From Streptomyces lydicus (GTDB taxonomy: Bacteria > Actinomycetota > Actinomycetes > Streptomycetales > Streptomycetaceae), in NCBI RefSeq assembly GCF_004125265.1, contig NZ_RDTE01000003.1, positions 434,001 to 498,000 on the forward strand: DNA of 64,000 nucleotides. Direction: 5' to 3'. The position numbers and the translations under genes are program-made. Shown here piece after piece: positions 25,273 to 36,791 of the stretch (within the stretch, counting starts at the first letter, position 1; each line of letters opens with the position of its first letter). Under the pieces are notes generated by a model, which searched no databases, had not been told where the DNA came from, and saw nothing but the letters and a program-made list of their open reading frames with translations.

Positions 25273-26442
25273 ATGGACCTCGACCTCACCGCCGCGGACG
25301 AGGCCTTCCGGGCCGAGGCCCGTGCCTGGCTCAGCGCGCAGGTGCCCGCCGTTCCGCTGCCGTCACTGGAGACCGCGGAGGGCTTCTCCGCCCACCGGGA
25401 GTGGGAGCACCGGCTCGCCGCGGACCGCTGGTCGGTGGTCTCCTGGCCCGAGGAGTACGGCGGCAGGGGCGCTTCGCTCCTGCAGTGGCTGCTCTTCGAG
25501 GAGGAGTACTACGCCGCGGGCGCCCCCGGGCGGGTCGGCCAGAACGGCATCAGCCTCCTCGCTCCCACCCTCTTCGAGCACGGCACCGACGAGCAACGCG
25601 CCCGCGTCCTTGGCCCCATGGCGCGCGGCGAGGTCATCTGGGCGCAGGCCTGGTCGGAGCCGGAGTCGGGGTCGGATCTGGCGTCACTGCGCTCGACCGC
25701 CGTACGGACCGACGGCGGCTGGCTGCTGAACGGGCAGAAGACCTGGTCGTCCCGGGCCGCCTTCGCCGACCGCGCCTTCGGGCTGTTCCGCAGCGACCCG
25801 GACGCCGCCCGCCCGCACCAGGGGCTCAGCTATCTGATGTTCGCGCTGGACGCGCCGGGCGTGACGGTGCGCCCCCTCGGCCGGCTGGACGGCAAGCCGG
25901 CCTTCGCCGAACTCTTCCTCGATGAGGTCTTCGTGCCGGATGCGGACGTCATCGGGGAGCCGGGCCGGGGATGGCAGGTCGCCATGAGCACCGCAGGCAA
26001 CGAACGCGGCCTGACGCTCCGCAGTCCGGGCCGCTTCACCGCGGCCGCCGGACGGCTGGCCGCGCTGTGGCGCGAGGCGCCACAGACGGCAGGCCCGGCG
26101 CTCGGCGAGCGGGTCGCCGACGCACTGATCGGCGCCAGGGCGTATCAGCTGTTCGCCTACGCCCACGCCTCCCGGCTCGCCGCCGGCGGGTCGATCGGCG
26201 CCGAGTCCAGCCTGAACAAGGTCTTCTGGTCCGAGCTCGACATCGCCCTGCACGAGACCGCCCTGGACCTGCTCGGCCCGTACGGCATGCTCGCCGATGA
26301 CGCCGACGAGGCGCCCGCGCACGGGAGTTGGGCCGAGGGGTACACCTTCTCCCTGGCCGGGCCGATCTATGCCGGCACCAACGAGATCCAGCGCGACATC
26401 ATCGCCGAGCGGCTGCTCGGTCTGCCGAAGGGACGCCGCTGA
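25273..26442 (+). CDS. fadE31: Acyl-CoA dehydrogenase, FadE31-like
   Basis: A 389-residue flavoenzyme. WPEEYGGRGASLLQW near residue 57, WAQAWSEPESGSDLASLRST near residue 124 (FAD and substrate contacts) and the C-terminal GPIYAGTNEIQRDIIAERLLG are all canonical. In steroid catabolism, FadE31 works in a heteromer with a shorter FadE32 or FadE33 partner. I recall FadE31 as closer than FadE30, but this was not tested. The ATG at 25273 has GGAGG about 12 bases upstream. The stop overlaps the next start (TGATG), so the two subunits are co-translated. Confidence 0.82.
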   Translation: MDLDLTAADEAFRAEARAWLSAQVPAVPLPSLETAEGFSAHREWEHRLAADRWSVVSWPEEYGGRGASLLQWLLFEEEYYAAGAPGRVGQNGISLLAPTLFEHGTDEQRARVLGPMARGEVIWAQAWSEPESGSDLASLRSTAVRTDGGWLLNGQKTWSSRAAFADRAFGLFRSDPDAARPHQGLSYLMFALDAPGVTVRPLGRLDGKPAFAELFLDEVFVPDADVIGEPGRGWQVAMSTAGNERGLTLRSPGRFTAAAGRLAALWREAPQTAGPALGERVADALIGARAYQLFAYAHASRLAAGGSIGAESSLNKVFWSELDIALHETALDLLGPYGMLADDADEAPAHGSWAEGYTFSLAGPIYAGTNEIQRDIIAERLLGLPKGRR

Positions 26443-27425
26443 TGCGCTTCCTTGCGACCGCTGAGCAGCGGGAGTTCGCCCGTACGCTGGACGCCCTGCT
26501 GGGGGCGTGTGGCACCCCGGCCGTGGCGCGGGCCTGGGCGGCCGGCGAGCACAAGCCGGGCCGTGAGCTGTGGGCGCGGATCGCGGCGGCGGGCGTGTTC
26601 GCGCTGGCCGTGCCGGAGCGGCACGGCGGGATGGGACCGCTGCCGGTCGAACTGGCGCTGTCCTTCGTGGAGTTGGGGCGGCACGCCGTACCGGGGCCGC
26701 TGGCGGAGACGGTGGCCGCGGCCGCCTTCCTGGAGCGTCTCGGCGAGAGTGCCACGGCCCCGGAGCTGCTGCCGCGGATCGCCGCGGGCGATGCCGTGGT
26801 GAGCCTGTGCGTCCGAGGCCCGTTCGCCGTGGACGCGGATGCCGCCGATGCCGTCCTCGTCGTCGAGGGCGACACGGTGCGCCGTACGGTCGCCCACGGA
26901 CCCGTGCAGGCCTCGCTCGATCCCGCCCGGCGGCCGGCGCGCCCGCTCGGCGGCGACGTGCTGGCGACGGGCCCCGCGGTGGCCGCGGCCGCCGCACACG
27001 CCGTCGAGGTCGCACGGCTCGTCACCGCCGCGCAGTCCCTCGGCCTCGGCCGGGCCCTGCTGGCGGCGACGGTGTCCTACGCCAAGCAGCGCACCCAGTT
27101 CCACCGGCCCATCGGCTCGTTCCAGGCGGTCAAACACCGGCTTGCCAACACCCTGATCGGGCTGGAGTTCGCGCAGCCGCTGGTGTACGCGGCGGCCCTG
27201 GCCCTGGCGGCGGATGCCCCGTCGGCCGGCCGGGAGGTGGCGGCGGCGAAGGTCGCGGCGGGAGAGGCCGCCCATGCCGCGGCGCTTACGGCACTCCAGG
27301 TGCACGGCGCCGTCGGTTACACCGCGGAACTGGACCTCTCGCTGTGGATCCGCAAGGCCCGCCCGCTGCGGGACGCGTGGGGAACCCCGGCCGAGTGCCG
27401 CGCGCGGGTGCTGGCAGCCTCCTGA
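26442..27425 (+). CDS. Short acyl-CoA dehydrogenase subunit, FadE32/FadE33-like
   Basis: A 327-residue acyl-CoA dehydrogenase, about 60 residues shorter than the classic family. The conserved parts are VSYAKQRTQFHRPIGSFQAV near residue 208 and LQVHGAVGYTAELDLSLW near residue 287, where one partner of such heteromers carries the active FAD site. It follows its larger partner with a one-base overlap. The gene is the end of the steroid block; a kstR2 gene, fadD3 and a third fadE are not found in this window. Confidence 0.82.
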   Translation: MRFLATAEQREFARTLDALLGACGTPAVARAWAAGEHKPGRELWARIAAAGVFALAVPERHGGMGPLPVELALSFVELGRHAVPGPLAETVAAAAFLERLGESATAPELLPRIAAGDAVVSLCVRGPFAVDADAADAVLVVEGDTVRRTVAHGPVQASLDPARRPARPLGGDVLATGPAVAAAAAHAVEVARLVTAAQSLGLGRALLAATVSYAKQRTQFHRPIGSFQAVKHRLANTLIGLEFAQPLVYAAALALAADAPSAGREVAAAKVAAGEAAHAAALTALQVHGAVGYTAELDLSLWIRKARPLRDAWGTPAECRARVLAAS

Positions 27426-27517
27426 CGCCGGGGACCGAGGGCGCAAGGGGGGCCTAGCCGGCCTGCGCCCGCCGGTCCGCCCCTCGCCGGTCCGCCGGGC
27501 GCCCTGCGGATCCGCCC

Positions 27518-28123
27518 CTACGGGAGCCTGCGGTCCCGCTCGTCCAGGTCGGCGAGCATGGCGTCGGCCAGATCCCGCTCGGCGGTGTAGTACCGCTCCG
27601 ACCACTTCAGGACGAGTGAGGGGCAGGACCGGGCCTCTTCGGCACGGGCAGCCGCCCCGTCCGCCTCGGCGCGCCGGCGCATCGTCTCCGCGTACTCCCG
27701 GTGACGGCCCAGCACTTCACGCATCCGGTCGCCCTCCAGCAGATGGCCGAGCCAGAGCCGCAGCATCACCCCGTGCTTGAGGACCGGGGGTTCCACCGGC
27801 GCCTCACGCACCCAGTGGCGGACCGCCGCCATCCCCTCGTCGGTGATCACATAGACCCGCTTGTCGCGGTGGCCGGTCTCCTGGGCGACCGTCCGGGAAC
27901 TGGCGTAACCGGCCTTCTCCAGGCGCTTCAGCTCGCCGTAGATCTGACTGAAGGACGGGCTCCAGTAGAAGAAGTGCAGCGACCGGTCCGACCGTTTCTT
28001 CAGGTCGTAGCCGGACAGTTCCTCACCGAAGGAGAGCAGGCCCAGCACCGCCCAGCCGGTGGCCGGCAGTGCAGGTCGCTCCGCATCGCCGGCGCTCACG
28101 GCGCCCGCCTTCTTGTCCGTCAC
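27518..28123 (-). CDS. PadR-family transcriptional regulator
   Basis: A 201-residue protein. The N-terminal winged helix (about 15-100) contains TGWAVLGLLSFGEELSGYDL and FSQIYGELKRLEKAGY, the PadR signature; a long helical C-terminal part (KWSERYYTAERDLADAM) serves dimerisation, as in the AphA/VirR subgroup. The GTG at 28123 is chosen: TACACT lies seven bases before it, giving a leaderless transcript, and the 72 further upstream residues are Arg/Gly-rich shadow. It is convergent with the fadE pair and divergent from the FUSC transporter, which it may control. PadR proteins often sense phenolic compounds. Confidence 0.85.
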   Translation of the reverse strand: MTDKKAGAVSAGDAERPALPATGWAVLGLLSFGEELSGYDLKKRSDRSLHFFYWSPSFSQIYGELKRLEKAGYASSRTVAQETGHRDKRVYVITDEGMAAVRHWVREAPVEPPVLKHGVMLRLWLGHLLEGDRMREVLGRHREYAETMRRRAEADGAAARAEEARSCPSLVLKWSERYYTAERDLADAMLADLDERDRRLP

Positions 28124-28349
28124 GCCCCGCAGTGTACGGTCCGCTTCCGCGCCTGCCCGCCCGGGACATCGCCAACTCCCCTCCCCCGCACTCCCGTTCC
28201 CTGCACCCGTGTGCACCCCGCGAGAGGCCTTCTTCGGGGGCACCCGGCGTGCCCGGCGCCTTCTCCCACCCCGGTCCGCCGGGTGCCGCGAGGCCTTCCC
28301 CCGCCGCCCGCGCGGTGCGGACGGCGAGCCGCTGGCCAATAGTGGAAAG

Positions 28350-30581
28350 GTGAGCCGGCTACAGGGAACTTCCCCGCGGTCCGGGCCGCGGCCGTCGGCC
28401 GGCGGGCCCGCCCGGATGGTGCGGCACAGACTGCGCTACCTGCTGGAGCACGGACGGCAGGTCCTGCGCGGACACCGCTCCGTGGTCGGCAACGCGCTGC
28501 GGGTGACGGTGGCCTCGTGCCTGGCCTTCTACGTCTGCCGCTACGCCCTCGGGCTGACCGTGATGTCTGTCTACGCCATGTTCACCGTGGTGTCGCTGGG
28601 CGTGCTCGCCCGGATCCCGGGGTCCGGACGCCAGCGGGCCACGACCGCGCTCATGGCGATCCCCGCCGGGCTGGCGCTCGTCACCCTGGGCACGCTGCTC
28701 GCCGTACAGACGTGGGCCGCCGTCCTCGGCATGCTCGTCATCGGATTCCTGGTGGCGTACGCGGGCACCACCGGACCACGGATCGCCGGGGCGGCCCCCG
28801 GGATGCAACTGCTCTACATCCTGCCGTGTTTCCCGCCCTACGCCCCGGAAGCGCTCGGCCAGCGGCTGTCCGGCTTCCTGCTGGGCGCGGTCCTGCTCGC
28901 GCTGGCCCAGCGCTTCCTGCTGCCCGAACCGGACACCCCGCCGTTCTGCCGGCTGCTGGCCGATGCGGCCGACGCCGCGGCGCGCCTGGCGGACCATCAC
29001 GGCGGGCCGCTTCCCGTCCGGGCGCTCGACCGGGCGCACCAGACCGGGGACGCACTGCGCCCGTCCCGGGTGCCGCCGGCCGACCTGCCCGCCTCCCCCA
29101 CCCTCACCCACAAGGCCATGGCGCATGCGACCGAGGCGGTGCGCACCCTGCTGGCCCGGCTGGAGGCCCTGCACGCCTCGGTCGGGCCGCAGTACGTCTA
29201 CCACCCGGAGACCGTGGTGCTGCTCCAGGGCATCAGCGACGCCGCCCGGGCGGCGGCACAGGCCCTGCGGCGGGGCAAGCGGCTGCGGCCCGGTGAGGGG
29301 CCGTCCGCCGCCGTCCTGCAGAGCGAGCTGGCGCCGGTGCGGGCCCACCGGGCCGTGGACGCCCTGGAGCGGCTGAGCGGCGACGACCGGCTGGTCTACC
29401 TGCGCCGCCGGTCCCAGGTGGTGCAGGCCGCCGACAGCGCCGTCGTCCTCGCGCTGGCCACCCGGCTGCTGCTGGGCGACCGGTCCGTCGAACGAAGCCC
29501 CGCCGGGCACACCTTCTCCTATGCGCGGGCGCGCTTCCACGAGCTGTGGTGGCAACGGCTGACCACCCACCTCACCCCCCGCTCGGTGATCTTCCAGAAC
29601 GCCTGCCGGTTCGCACTCGGCCTGGCCGCCGCACGGCTCGTCGCCGGGCTCCTCGATCTGCAGCACGGCTTCTGGGTGCTGCTGGCCACGCTCACCCTGA
29701 CCCGTACCACCAGCCTGGAGACCTGGTCCGCGGTCCGCCAGGCGCTGGCCGGCACCCTGGTCGGTGCGGTGCTGGCAGGGGGGCTGCTGGTGCTGGTCCA
29801 CGACCGGGACACGGTGTACGCACTCGTGCTGCCGGTGGTGATGCTGGTGGCGTTCATCGCGGGGCCGCTGCGCGGGCTGGCCTGGGCGCAGGGCGGATTC
29901 ACGCTGGTCGTCGCCACGCTGTTCGCACAGGTCTCCCCCGTCACCTGGCAACTGGCCCCGGTCCGGCTGGTGGATGTGCTGGTCGGCAGCCTCATCGGGC
30001 TGGCCTGCGGGCTGGTGGCCTGGCCGCGGGGCGCGGGCCGCGAGGTGCGCCGCAGCATGGCGGGGCTGTGCTCGGCCATCGCCGACGCCATCGGGTACAC
30101 CACCGCACGGGTCGTCGACCGCTCCGGCAGTGCGGACTGCCTGGAGATCAACCGGGCCCTCGTCCTCGCGCAGGAGAGCCTGGCCCAGTACCACTGCGAG
30201 CTGCGGGACGAGAGTGCCTGGCAGCCGGACTGGCCCTCGGTGCTGGTCGCCGGGGCGGACGCCCGGCGCGGCGAACGGCTGCTGCCCGGCCGGCCGGGCC
30301 GGATCGCCCCGCAGGAGGTCGGCACCTGGCTGCGCCACGCGGCCGACCGGACGGCGGCCGACTACCGGTCCCTCGCCCGGCATCTGCGCTCGGACGGCGA
30401 GGTCCCCCGGGCCGACGCCCGGCCGCTCGACATCCGCGCGCTGCTGGCGGTGGCCCCGGCCGTGCCGCGGCACGGCCCGGACCGGGAGGCCCGCGCGCTC
30501 TCGGCCGCGCTGCTCCTCGACTCGGTGATCTGGCTCGATGCGCTCACCGCCGATCTGGACCGGATCCACCAGGAGATGTGA
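28350..30581 (+). CDS. FUSC-family membrane transporter (aromatic acid exporter type)
   Basis: A 743-residue inner-membrane protein with two bundles of about six membrane helices (roughly residues 45-190 and 410-560) separated by and followed by cytoplasmic domains. The second bundle contains LQHGFWVLLATLTLTRTTSL, the phrase of the FUSC/YccS family that exports fusaric, hydroxybenzoic or related acids. The start is uncertain: the GTG at 28350 has AATAGT six bases upstream and could be leaderless; an ATG at 28416 would lose only 22 polar residues. It faces a PadR gene, a common regulator for such pumps. Confidence 0.8.
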   Translation: MSRLQGTSPRSGPRPSAGGPARMVRHRLRYLLEHGRQVLRGHRSVVGNALRVTVASCLAFYVCRYALGLTVMSVYAMFTVVSLGVLARIPGSGRQRATTALMAIPAGLALVTLGTLLAVQTWAAVLGMLVIGFLVAYAGTTGPRIAGAAPGMQLLYILPCFPPYAPEALGQRLSGFLLGAVLLALAQRFLLPEPDTPPFCRLLADAADAAARLADHHGGPLPVRALDRAHQTGDALRPSRVPPADLPASPTLTHKAMAHATEAVRTLLARLEALHASVGPQYVYHPETVVLLQGISDAARAAAQALRRGKRLRPGEGPSAAVLQSELAPVRAHRAVDALERLSGDDRLVYLRRRSQVVQAADSAVVLALATRLLLGDRSVERSPAGHTFSYARARFHELWWQRLTTHLTPRSVIFQNACRFALGLAAARLVAGLLDLQHGFWVLLATLTLTRTTSLETWSAVRQALAGTLVGAVLAGGLLVLVHDRDTVYALVLPVVMLVAFIAGPLRGLAWAQGGFTLVVATLFAQVSPVTWQLAPVRLVDVLVGSLIGLACGLVAWPRGAGREVRRSMAGLCSAIADAIGYTTARVVDRSGSADCLEINRALVLAQESLAQYHCELRDESAWQPDWPSVLVAGADARRGERLLPGRPGRIAPQEVGTWLRHAADRTAADYRSLARHLRSDGEVPRADARPLDIRALLAVAPAVPRHGPDREARALSAALLLDSVIWLDALTADLDRIHQEM

Positions 30582-30608
30582 CGCCGCGCCATCGGCCGGC
30601 CACCCGGC

Positions 30609-31802
30609 TCAGCGCCTCCCCAGCGGCTGCCACTCCAGGAGCAGGATCGTGGCGTCGTCGCTCAGCCCGCCGTGCCGGCTCTCCAGAATGACGTGGATCA
30701 GCTGACGGAGCGCTTCCGAGGCGAGCTCGCCGACCGCGGTGGCCCGGATGATGGAGTCGGTGAACCCGGCCAGGCCGAAGCGGCCGCCACCGGCCGTGCG
30801 GGCCTCGGTCACACCGTCGGTGTACAGCAGCACCCGGTCCCCCGGCTCCAGGGCCTCCCGGTGGACCGTGCGCGGGGCGTCGGCGAGTGTGGCGGGCATG
30901 CCCATCGGAGGTTCGCTCGGGCGCTCCAGCGCCTTGTGGACCTGGTGGTCGCGGATCAGCAGGGGCGGCGGATGGCCGCAGTTGCACCAGGTCAGCACCC
31001 CGCTGGTGAGATCCAGCCGGGCGGCGATGCCGGTGCAGTACTGCTCGGGCAGCCACTCGGCGAGCACCGCGTCCACGGTCTTGACGAGTTCCGGCAGCGC
31101 GGCGCCCATCCGGCGCGCGCTGCGGCAGCCGGCCATGGCGATCGACGTGGTCAGCCCCGAGGCGAGGTTGTGTCCCATCGCGTCGAGGATCACCGCATGC
31201 AGCGTCGACTCGGTCAGCGCGTGGTCGAAGGCGTCTCCGCCCAGCCCGTAGGCCGGTTCCAGGACGCCGGTGGACACCGCCCGGTCGCTGCCGACGGTCC
31301 GCGGGGGCAGCAGGGAGCGCACCAGCTCGGCGGGCAGCGTCATGGTGTCCGTGCGGGTCTTGCGCACCACGTGGTCGCTGATCCCGCGCTGGGAGGTGAT
31401 CGCCATGGACAGGACCGCCACCAGGGTGCGGCAGCGGCGCAGCACGGCGCCGTCCAGGGCGTCGACGTGCACCCCCACCACGCCCAGCCGGTCCGCGCCG
31501 TTGACCAGCGGCAGCCAGGCGATGAGAGGGCCGGCGGGGCTCTCCTCGACGCGCAGCGCCAGCGTGCGGTAGGCCCAGCCGGCCAGCGACTCGTCCACCA
31601 GGAGCGGTTCCCCGCCGGCGAGCGGCGTCAGCTGCCGCTGCTGGAGGTCCACGAGGTGGACGTCCACCCGGCGCAGACCGATCCGGGCGGCGTAGCGGTC
31701 GACCAGGGCGAGGAAGCGTGAGGGGGGCGCGGTGTGGACGGCGGTCAGGAACTCCTGCAGCAGCTGCTCGCCGTCACCGGCCGGAACACTCTCCACGGCC
31801 AT
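30609..31802 (-). CDS. GAF-domain PP2C/SpoIIE-type serine phosphatase
   Basis: A 397-residue signalling phosphatase. A GAF-like sensor fills about residues 20-150 and the PPM/SpoIIE domain about 170-395. Metal and catalytic motifs are visible: GLGGDAFDHAL, ILDAMGHNLASG, NCGHPPPLL, LYTDGVTEAR and LSDDATILLL. Such proteins dephosphorylate anti-sigma antagonists. The ATG at 31802 with GAGGGA upstream is used; the longer reading to 32117 has no domain support. It is divergent from a ClpC-type ATPase, which may hint at a shared stress role. Confidence 0.85.
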   Translation of the reverse strand: MAVESVPAGDGEQLLQEFLTAVHTAPPSRFLALVDRYAARIGLRRVDVHLVDLQQRQLTPLAGGEPLLVDESLAGWAYRTLALRVEESPAGPLIAWLPLVNGADRLGVVGVHVDALDGAVLRRCRTLVAVLSMAITSQRGISDHVVRKTRTDTMTLPAELVRSLLPPRTVGSDRAVSTGVLEPAYGLGGDAFDHALTESTLHAVILDAMGHNLASGLTTSIAMAGCRSARRMGAALPELVKTVDAVLAEWLPEQYCTGIAARLDLTSGVLTWCNCGHPPPLLIRDHQVHKALERPSEPPMGMPATLADAPRTVHREALEPGDRVLLYTDGVTEARTAGGGRFGLAGFTDSIIRATAVGELASEALRQLIHVILESRHGGLSDDATILLLEWQPLGRR

Positions 31803-31943
31803 CCGCGCGTCCCTCCGAACACCGTGCCTCGTCATGACCACTGCGAGCCAAGTGCGTTCCGGGCACCCGCGCCATCCGGAAGCGCCACACGGCCCAACGG
31901 CCGCGCCCGCGCGGCGAGCGCCGCCGGACGCGGGCGTGCGGCT

Positions 31944-31967
31944 CCCATCCGCCCGGGTGCGGATGGG
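31944..31967. promoter_or_regulatory. Hairpin in the phosphatase-ClpC divergent spacer
   Basis: CCCATCCGC at 31944-31952 and GCGGATGGG at 31959-31967 form a perfect 9-base stem with loop CCGGGT, in the 317-base spacer between the two starts. I looked for HspR (CTTGAGT-N7-ACTCAAG) sites and found none. Otherwise the spacer holds no gene. Confidence 0.4.
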
Positions 31968-32119
31968 GTGGCGGGCCCTGATCCTGAAGCAGTGGAGCCA
32001 TGTGCGTGTGCGGCGTCGCCGCTCGCGGGCATCCGCCGGACAAGAGCACGCGGCAACAGCACAGGGAACCCGACCAGGCAGCATGTCGCGGTACCGCCGT
32101 GGCAGCGGAACGGACACGC

Positions 32120-34676
<2,557 letters not shown>

Positions 34677-34699
<23 letters not shown>

Positions 34700-35174
34700 C
34701 ACCTCCCAGGGGCGCCACGAGTCACCGGAGGAGCGGGCCGACCGGCGGTGGAACGAACTTCTGCAGGAGGTCCGGGTCATCCAGACCGGGGTACAGATCC
34801 TCTTCGCGTTCCTGCTCACCGTCGTCTTCACCCCGCGCTTCGCCACGCTGGAGCCGACGGACAAGGTCATCTACGTGGTGACGGTCCTGCTGGGGGCCGC
34901 CACGACCGGCGCGCTGATCGGTACGGTGACCTTTCACCGGCTGGTCACCGGGCACCGGCTGAAACCGGAGACGGTCATGTGGGCCTCCCGCCTGGCCCTG
35001 CTGGGGATCATCCTCCTGCTGGCGACGGTCGCCTCCGCGCTGCTGCTGATCCTGCGCATCGCGCTGCACAACTCCGCCGTCCCCTGGGTCGTCACCGGGC
35101 TGGTCGCCTGGTTCATGATCTGCTGGTTCGTGCTGCCCGCCTTGGTCCTGCGCCACTATTCGGCCAAGGACTGA
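34677..35174 (+). CDS. Four-helix membrane protein, DUF6328-like
   Basis: A 165-residue integral membrane protein. A charged N-terminal 30 residues (SPEERADRRWNELLQEVRV) precede four hydrophobic helices at about 36-56, 67-90, 104-127 and 133-156. This layout and ELLQEVRVIQTGVQILFAFL fit the DUF6328 family of actinobacteria, function unknown. The GTG at 34677 overlaps the clpC 3' end by 23 bases, so the two are probably co-expressed. The name is from memory of the family and not from a search. Confidence 0.75.
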
Positions 35175-35265
35175 ACCGGTATCGGTCCGGGGCCGAAAAG
35201 GGTTCACGCCCGCCGCGCCGCCTGCGCCGGAGGAGGAGCGGGCCCGCACGCCGACGGCCCCGCGC

Positions 35266-35336
35266 GTCAAGGGCCGCCAAGGGCGCGGGCCGAGACCAGG
35301 TCAGGGTCTCGGCCCGCGCCCTTGGCGGCCCTTGAC
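35266..35336. terminator. Perfect 32-base inverted repeat, bidirectional terminator
   Basis: The arms 35266-35297 and 35305-35336 are exact reverse complements of 32 bases each; the loop is AGGTCAG. The left arm starts GTCAAGGGCCGCCAAGGGCG. It sits between the stops of two convergent genes (35174 and 35357). A stem this long is well beyond what termination needs. Confidence 0.85.
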
Positions 35337-35356
35337 GGCCGTTGCGCCGTCGCCCG

Positions 35357-36484
35357 TCAGGCGCGCGCGGCGGCCGGACTCACCCGGCGGGGGCGGTAGA
35401 GCAGCGCCGCGCCCGCGAGTGCGGCGCTGACGACTGCCAGCCCCACTGCCAGCAGCTCGGGCCACATGCCCGCCTCGCCCAGGCCGCTGCCCAGGGGAGA
35501 CAGGACGCCGGCCCGGGACAGCGCGTGCAGGGCGATGATGATCATGGCCGCGGCGGCGCTCACCGTCCAGACCAGGGCGGTGTCGTGCATCGCCAGCCAG
35601 CCGGCCAGCAGCAGGTACACGACGGCGATGGCCATCGAGAGCCCGGCGGCCGCCTGGGCGCCCTGCAGGTGCGACGAGTGCACCGGCAGATGGCTCAGAC
35701 CGCACAGCGCCAGGGCCGCGGCCGCGGGCCAGCGCAGTACGGACCGCAGCACGCCGGGGACCGCGTAGCCCGGCTGCGGAGCCGGCTCGGCCGGCGAGGC
35801 CCACGGCGGGGCGCCGTGCCGCATGGTGTCGGCGGGCTGCCGGGACCAGGGGGTGTGCTGGGGCGGCCGGCCCATCGCGGACTCACGCTGTGCGGTGGAC
35901 AGCGGCTGACCATTGTGGTCCAGGGGGCGGACATCGGGGTCGAGCACGTGCAGGGACGCGGTCGGTTCGGGTTCGCCGTGGCCGCCGTGGCCGCCGTGAC
36001 TACCGGGGCCGCCGTGACTACCGGGGCCGCCGTGACTACCGGGGCCGGGCGGGAAGGGGTCCGGCGGGAAAGGGTCGGACATACCGTGGCGGCCGTCGCC
36101 GCCGCCCTTCGTACGGTCGAACAGCTCGATCAACTGCGCCACCTCCTCGACGGGCCGGTCGACGGCCACCGCGCGCAGCGCTTCCTGGCTCGACTCCGCG
36201 GTGTGCGGGGTGGCCCGCAGCATGTCGAAGAGCGCGGCGACCTCGCTCACCGGCCGGGCAACCACCGCCATCCGCAGGGCTTCATCGCCGGGGTTGGGAA
36301 CGTCGCCGCTGCGCTTGAGCAGTTCCACCAGGGCGGCGACTTCCTCCAAGGGCCGATGGGTGACTGCCTCCCACAGAAGGGTGTGGGACGAGTTGTGCTC
36401 AGGGGGCATGGGCGGAAAGTGCTCGCCGGGTCCTGTCGATGACAGTTCGGCGTCGCCCCCACAGAGTGCTGGTTCGGATGTCAT
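35357..36484 (-). CDS. Membrane protein with three N-terminal helical repeats
   Basis: A 375-residue protein I do not recognise. Residues about 38-130 hold three 32-33-residue repeats with the core AVxxRPxxEVAxLxxLL (HRPLEEVAALVELL, ARPVSEVAALFDML, DRPVEEVAQLIELF). A Gly/His/Pro-rich linker coded partly by an 18-base triplicate follows, then five apolar helices from about residue 235 to 365. The likely topology is a cytoplasmic repeat domain and linker anchored by the C-terminal membrane bundle. The ATG at 36484 has GGAG seven bases upstream; readings to 36967 add only shadow. It ends against the 32-base terminator. Confidence 0.7.
   Translation of the reverse strand: MTSEPALCGGDAELSSTGPGEHFPPMPPEHNSSHTLLWEAVTHRPLEEVAALVELLKRSGDVPNPGDEALRMAVVARPVSEVAALFDMLRATPHTAESSQEALRAVAVDRPVEEVAQLIELFDRTKGGGDGRHGMSDPFPPDPFPPGPGSHGGPGSHGGPGSHGGHGGHGEPEPTASLHVLDPDVRPLDHNGQPLSTAQRESAMGRPPQHTPWSRQPADTMRHGAPPWASPAEPAPQPGYAVPGVLRSVLRWPAAAALALCGLSHLPVHSSHLQGAQAAAGLSMAIAVVYLLLAGWLAMHDTALVWTVSAAAAMIIIALHALSRAGVLSPLGSGLGEAGMWPELLAVGLAVVSAALAGAALLYRPRRVSPAAARA
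35995..36048. repeat. 18-base tandem triplicate coding Gly-Pro-Gly-Ser-His-Gly
   Basis: Three copies of CGTGACTACCGGGGCCGC (35995, 36013, 36031), the last with one changed base. On the minus strand it codes a GPGSHG unit in the linker of the membrane protein. In-frame length change is expected. Confidence 0.9.
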
Positions 36485-36791
36485 GGAGGGACTCCACTGA
36501 ACGAGGGGAGCGTCAAACACCAGAAGCGCTGACACTCGGCGGACGTTGAGAGTGCTGTGCCTCAGCCAACGTCCCTTCGGTGTGCCCCCGCCATTCAGGA
36601 AGGCCATCCGGTGGAGACACGCCGGTACGCCCGGGCGCGCCGCCCCCGGCGGTCCCTGTGACGGCGGCCGGATCCGCCCCACCGCGAGACGTGACATCGC
36701 CAGACATGACATTTCGACGTGCCGAGGCCCGCCGACCCTGATTCGCTGGTAGGGGGAGCTCTCCATACACCACACCGGTGAAGGACAGATC
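36485..36791. promoter_or_regulatory. Divergent intergenic region
   Basis: A 307-base spacer between the repeat membrane protein and a small coiled-coil protein. GTGAAGGA at 36778-36785 is the ribosome site of the latter. I see no convincing -10/-35 pair or dyad; short open frames here have no support. Confidence 0.4.

Noticed and set aside
31803..32119. HspR or CtsR-type heat-shock operator before the Clp ATPase
   Set aside because: No CTTGAGT-N7-ACTCAAG or similar dyad is found; only an unrelated hairpin is present.
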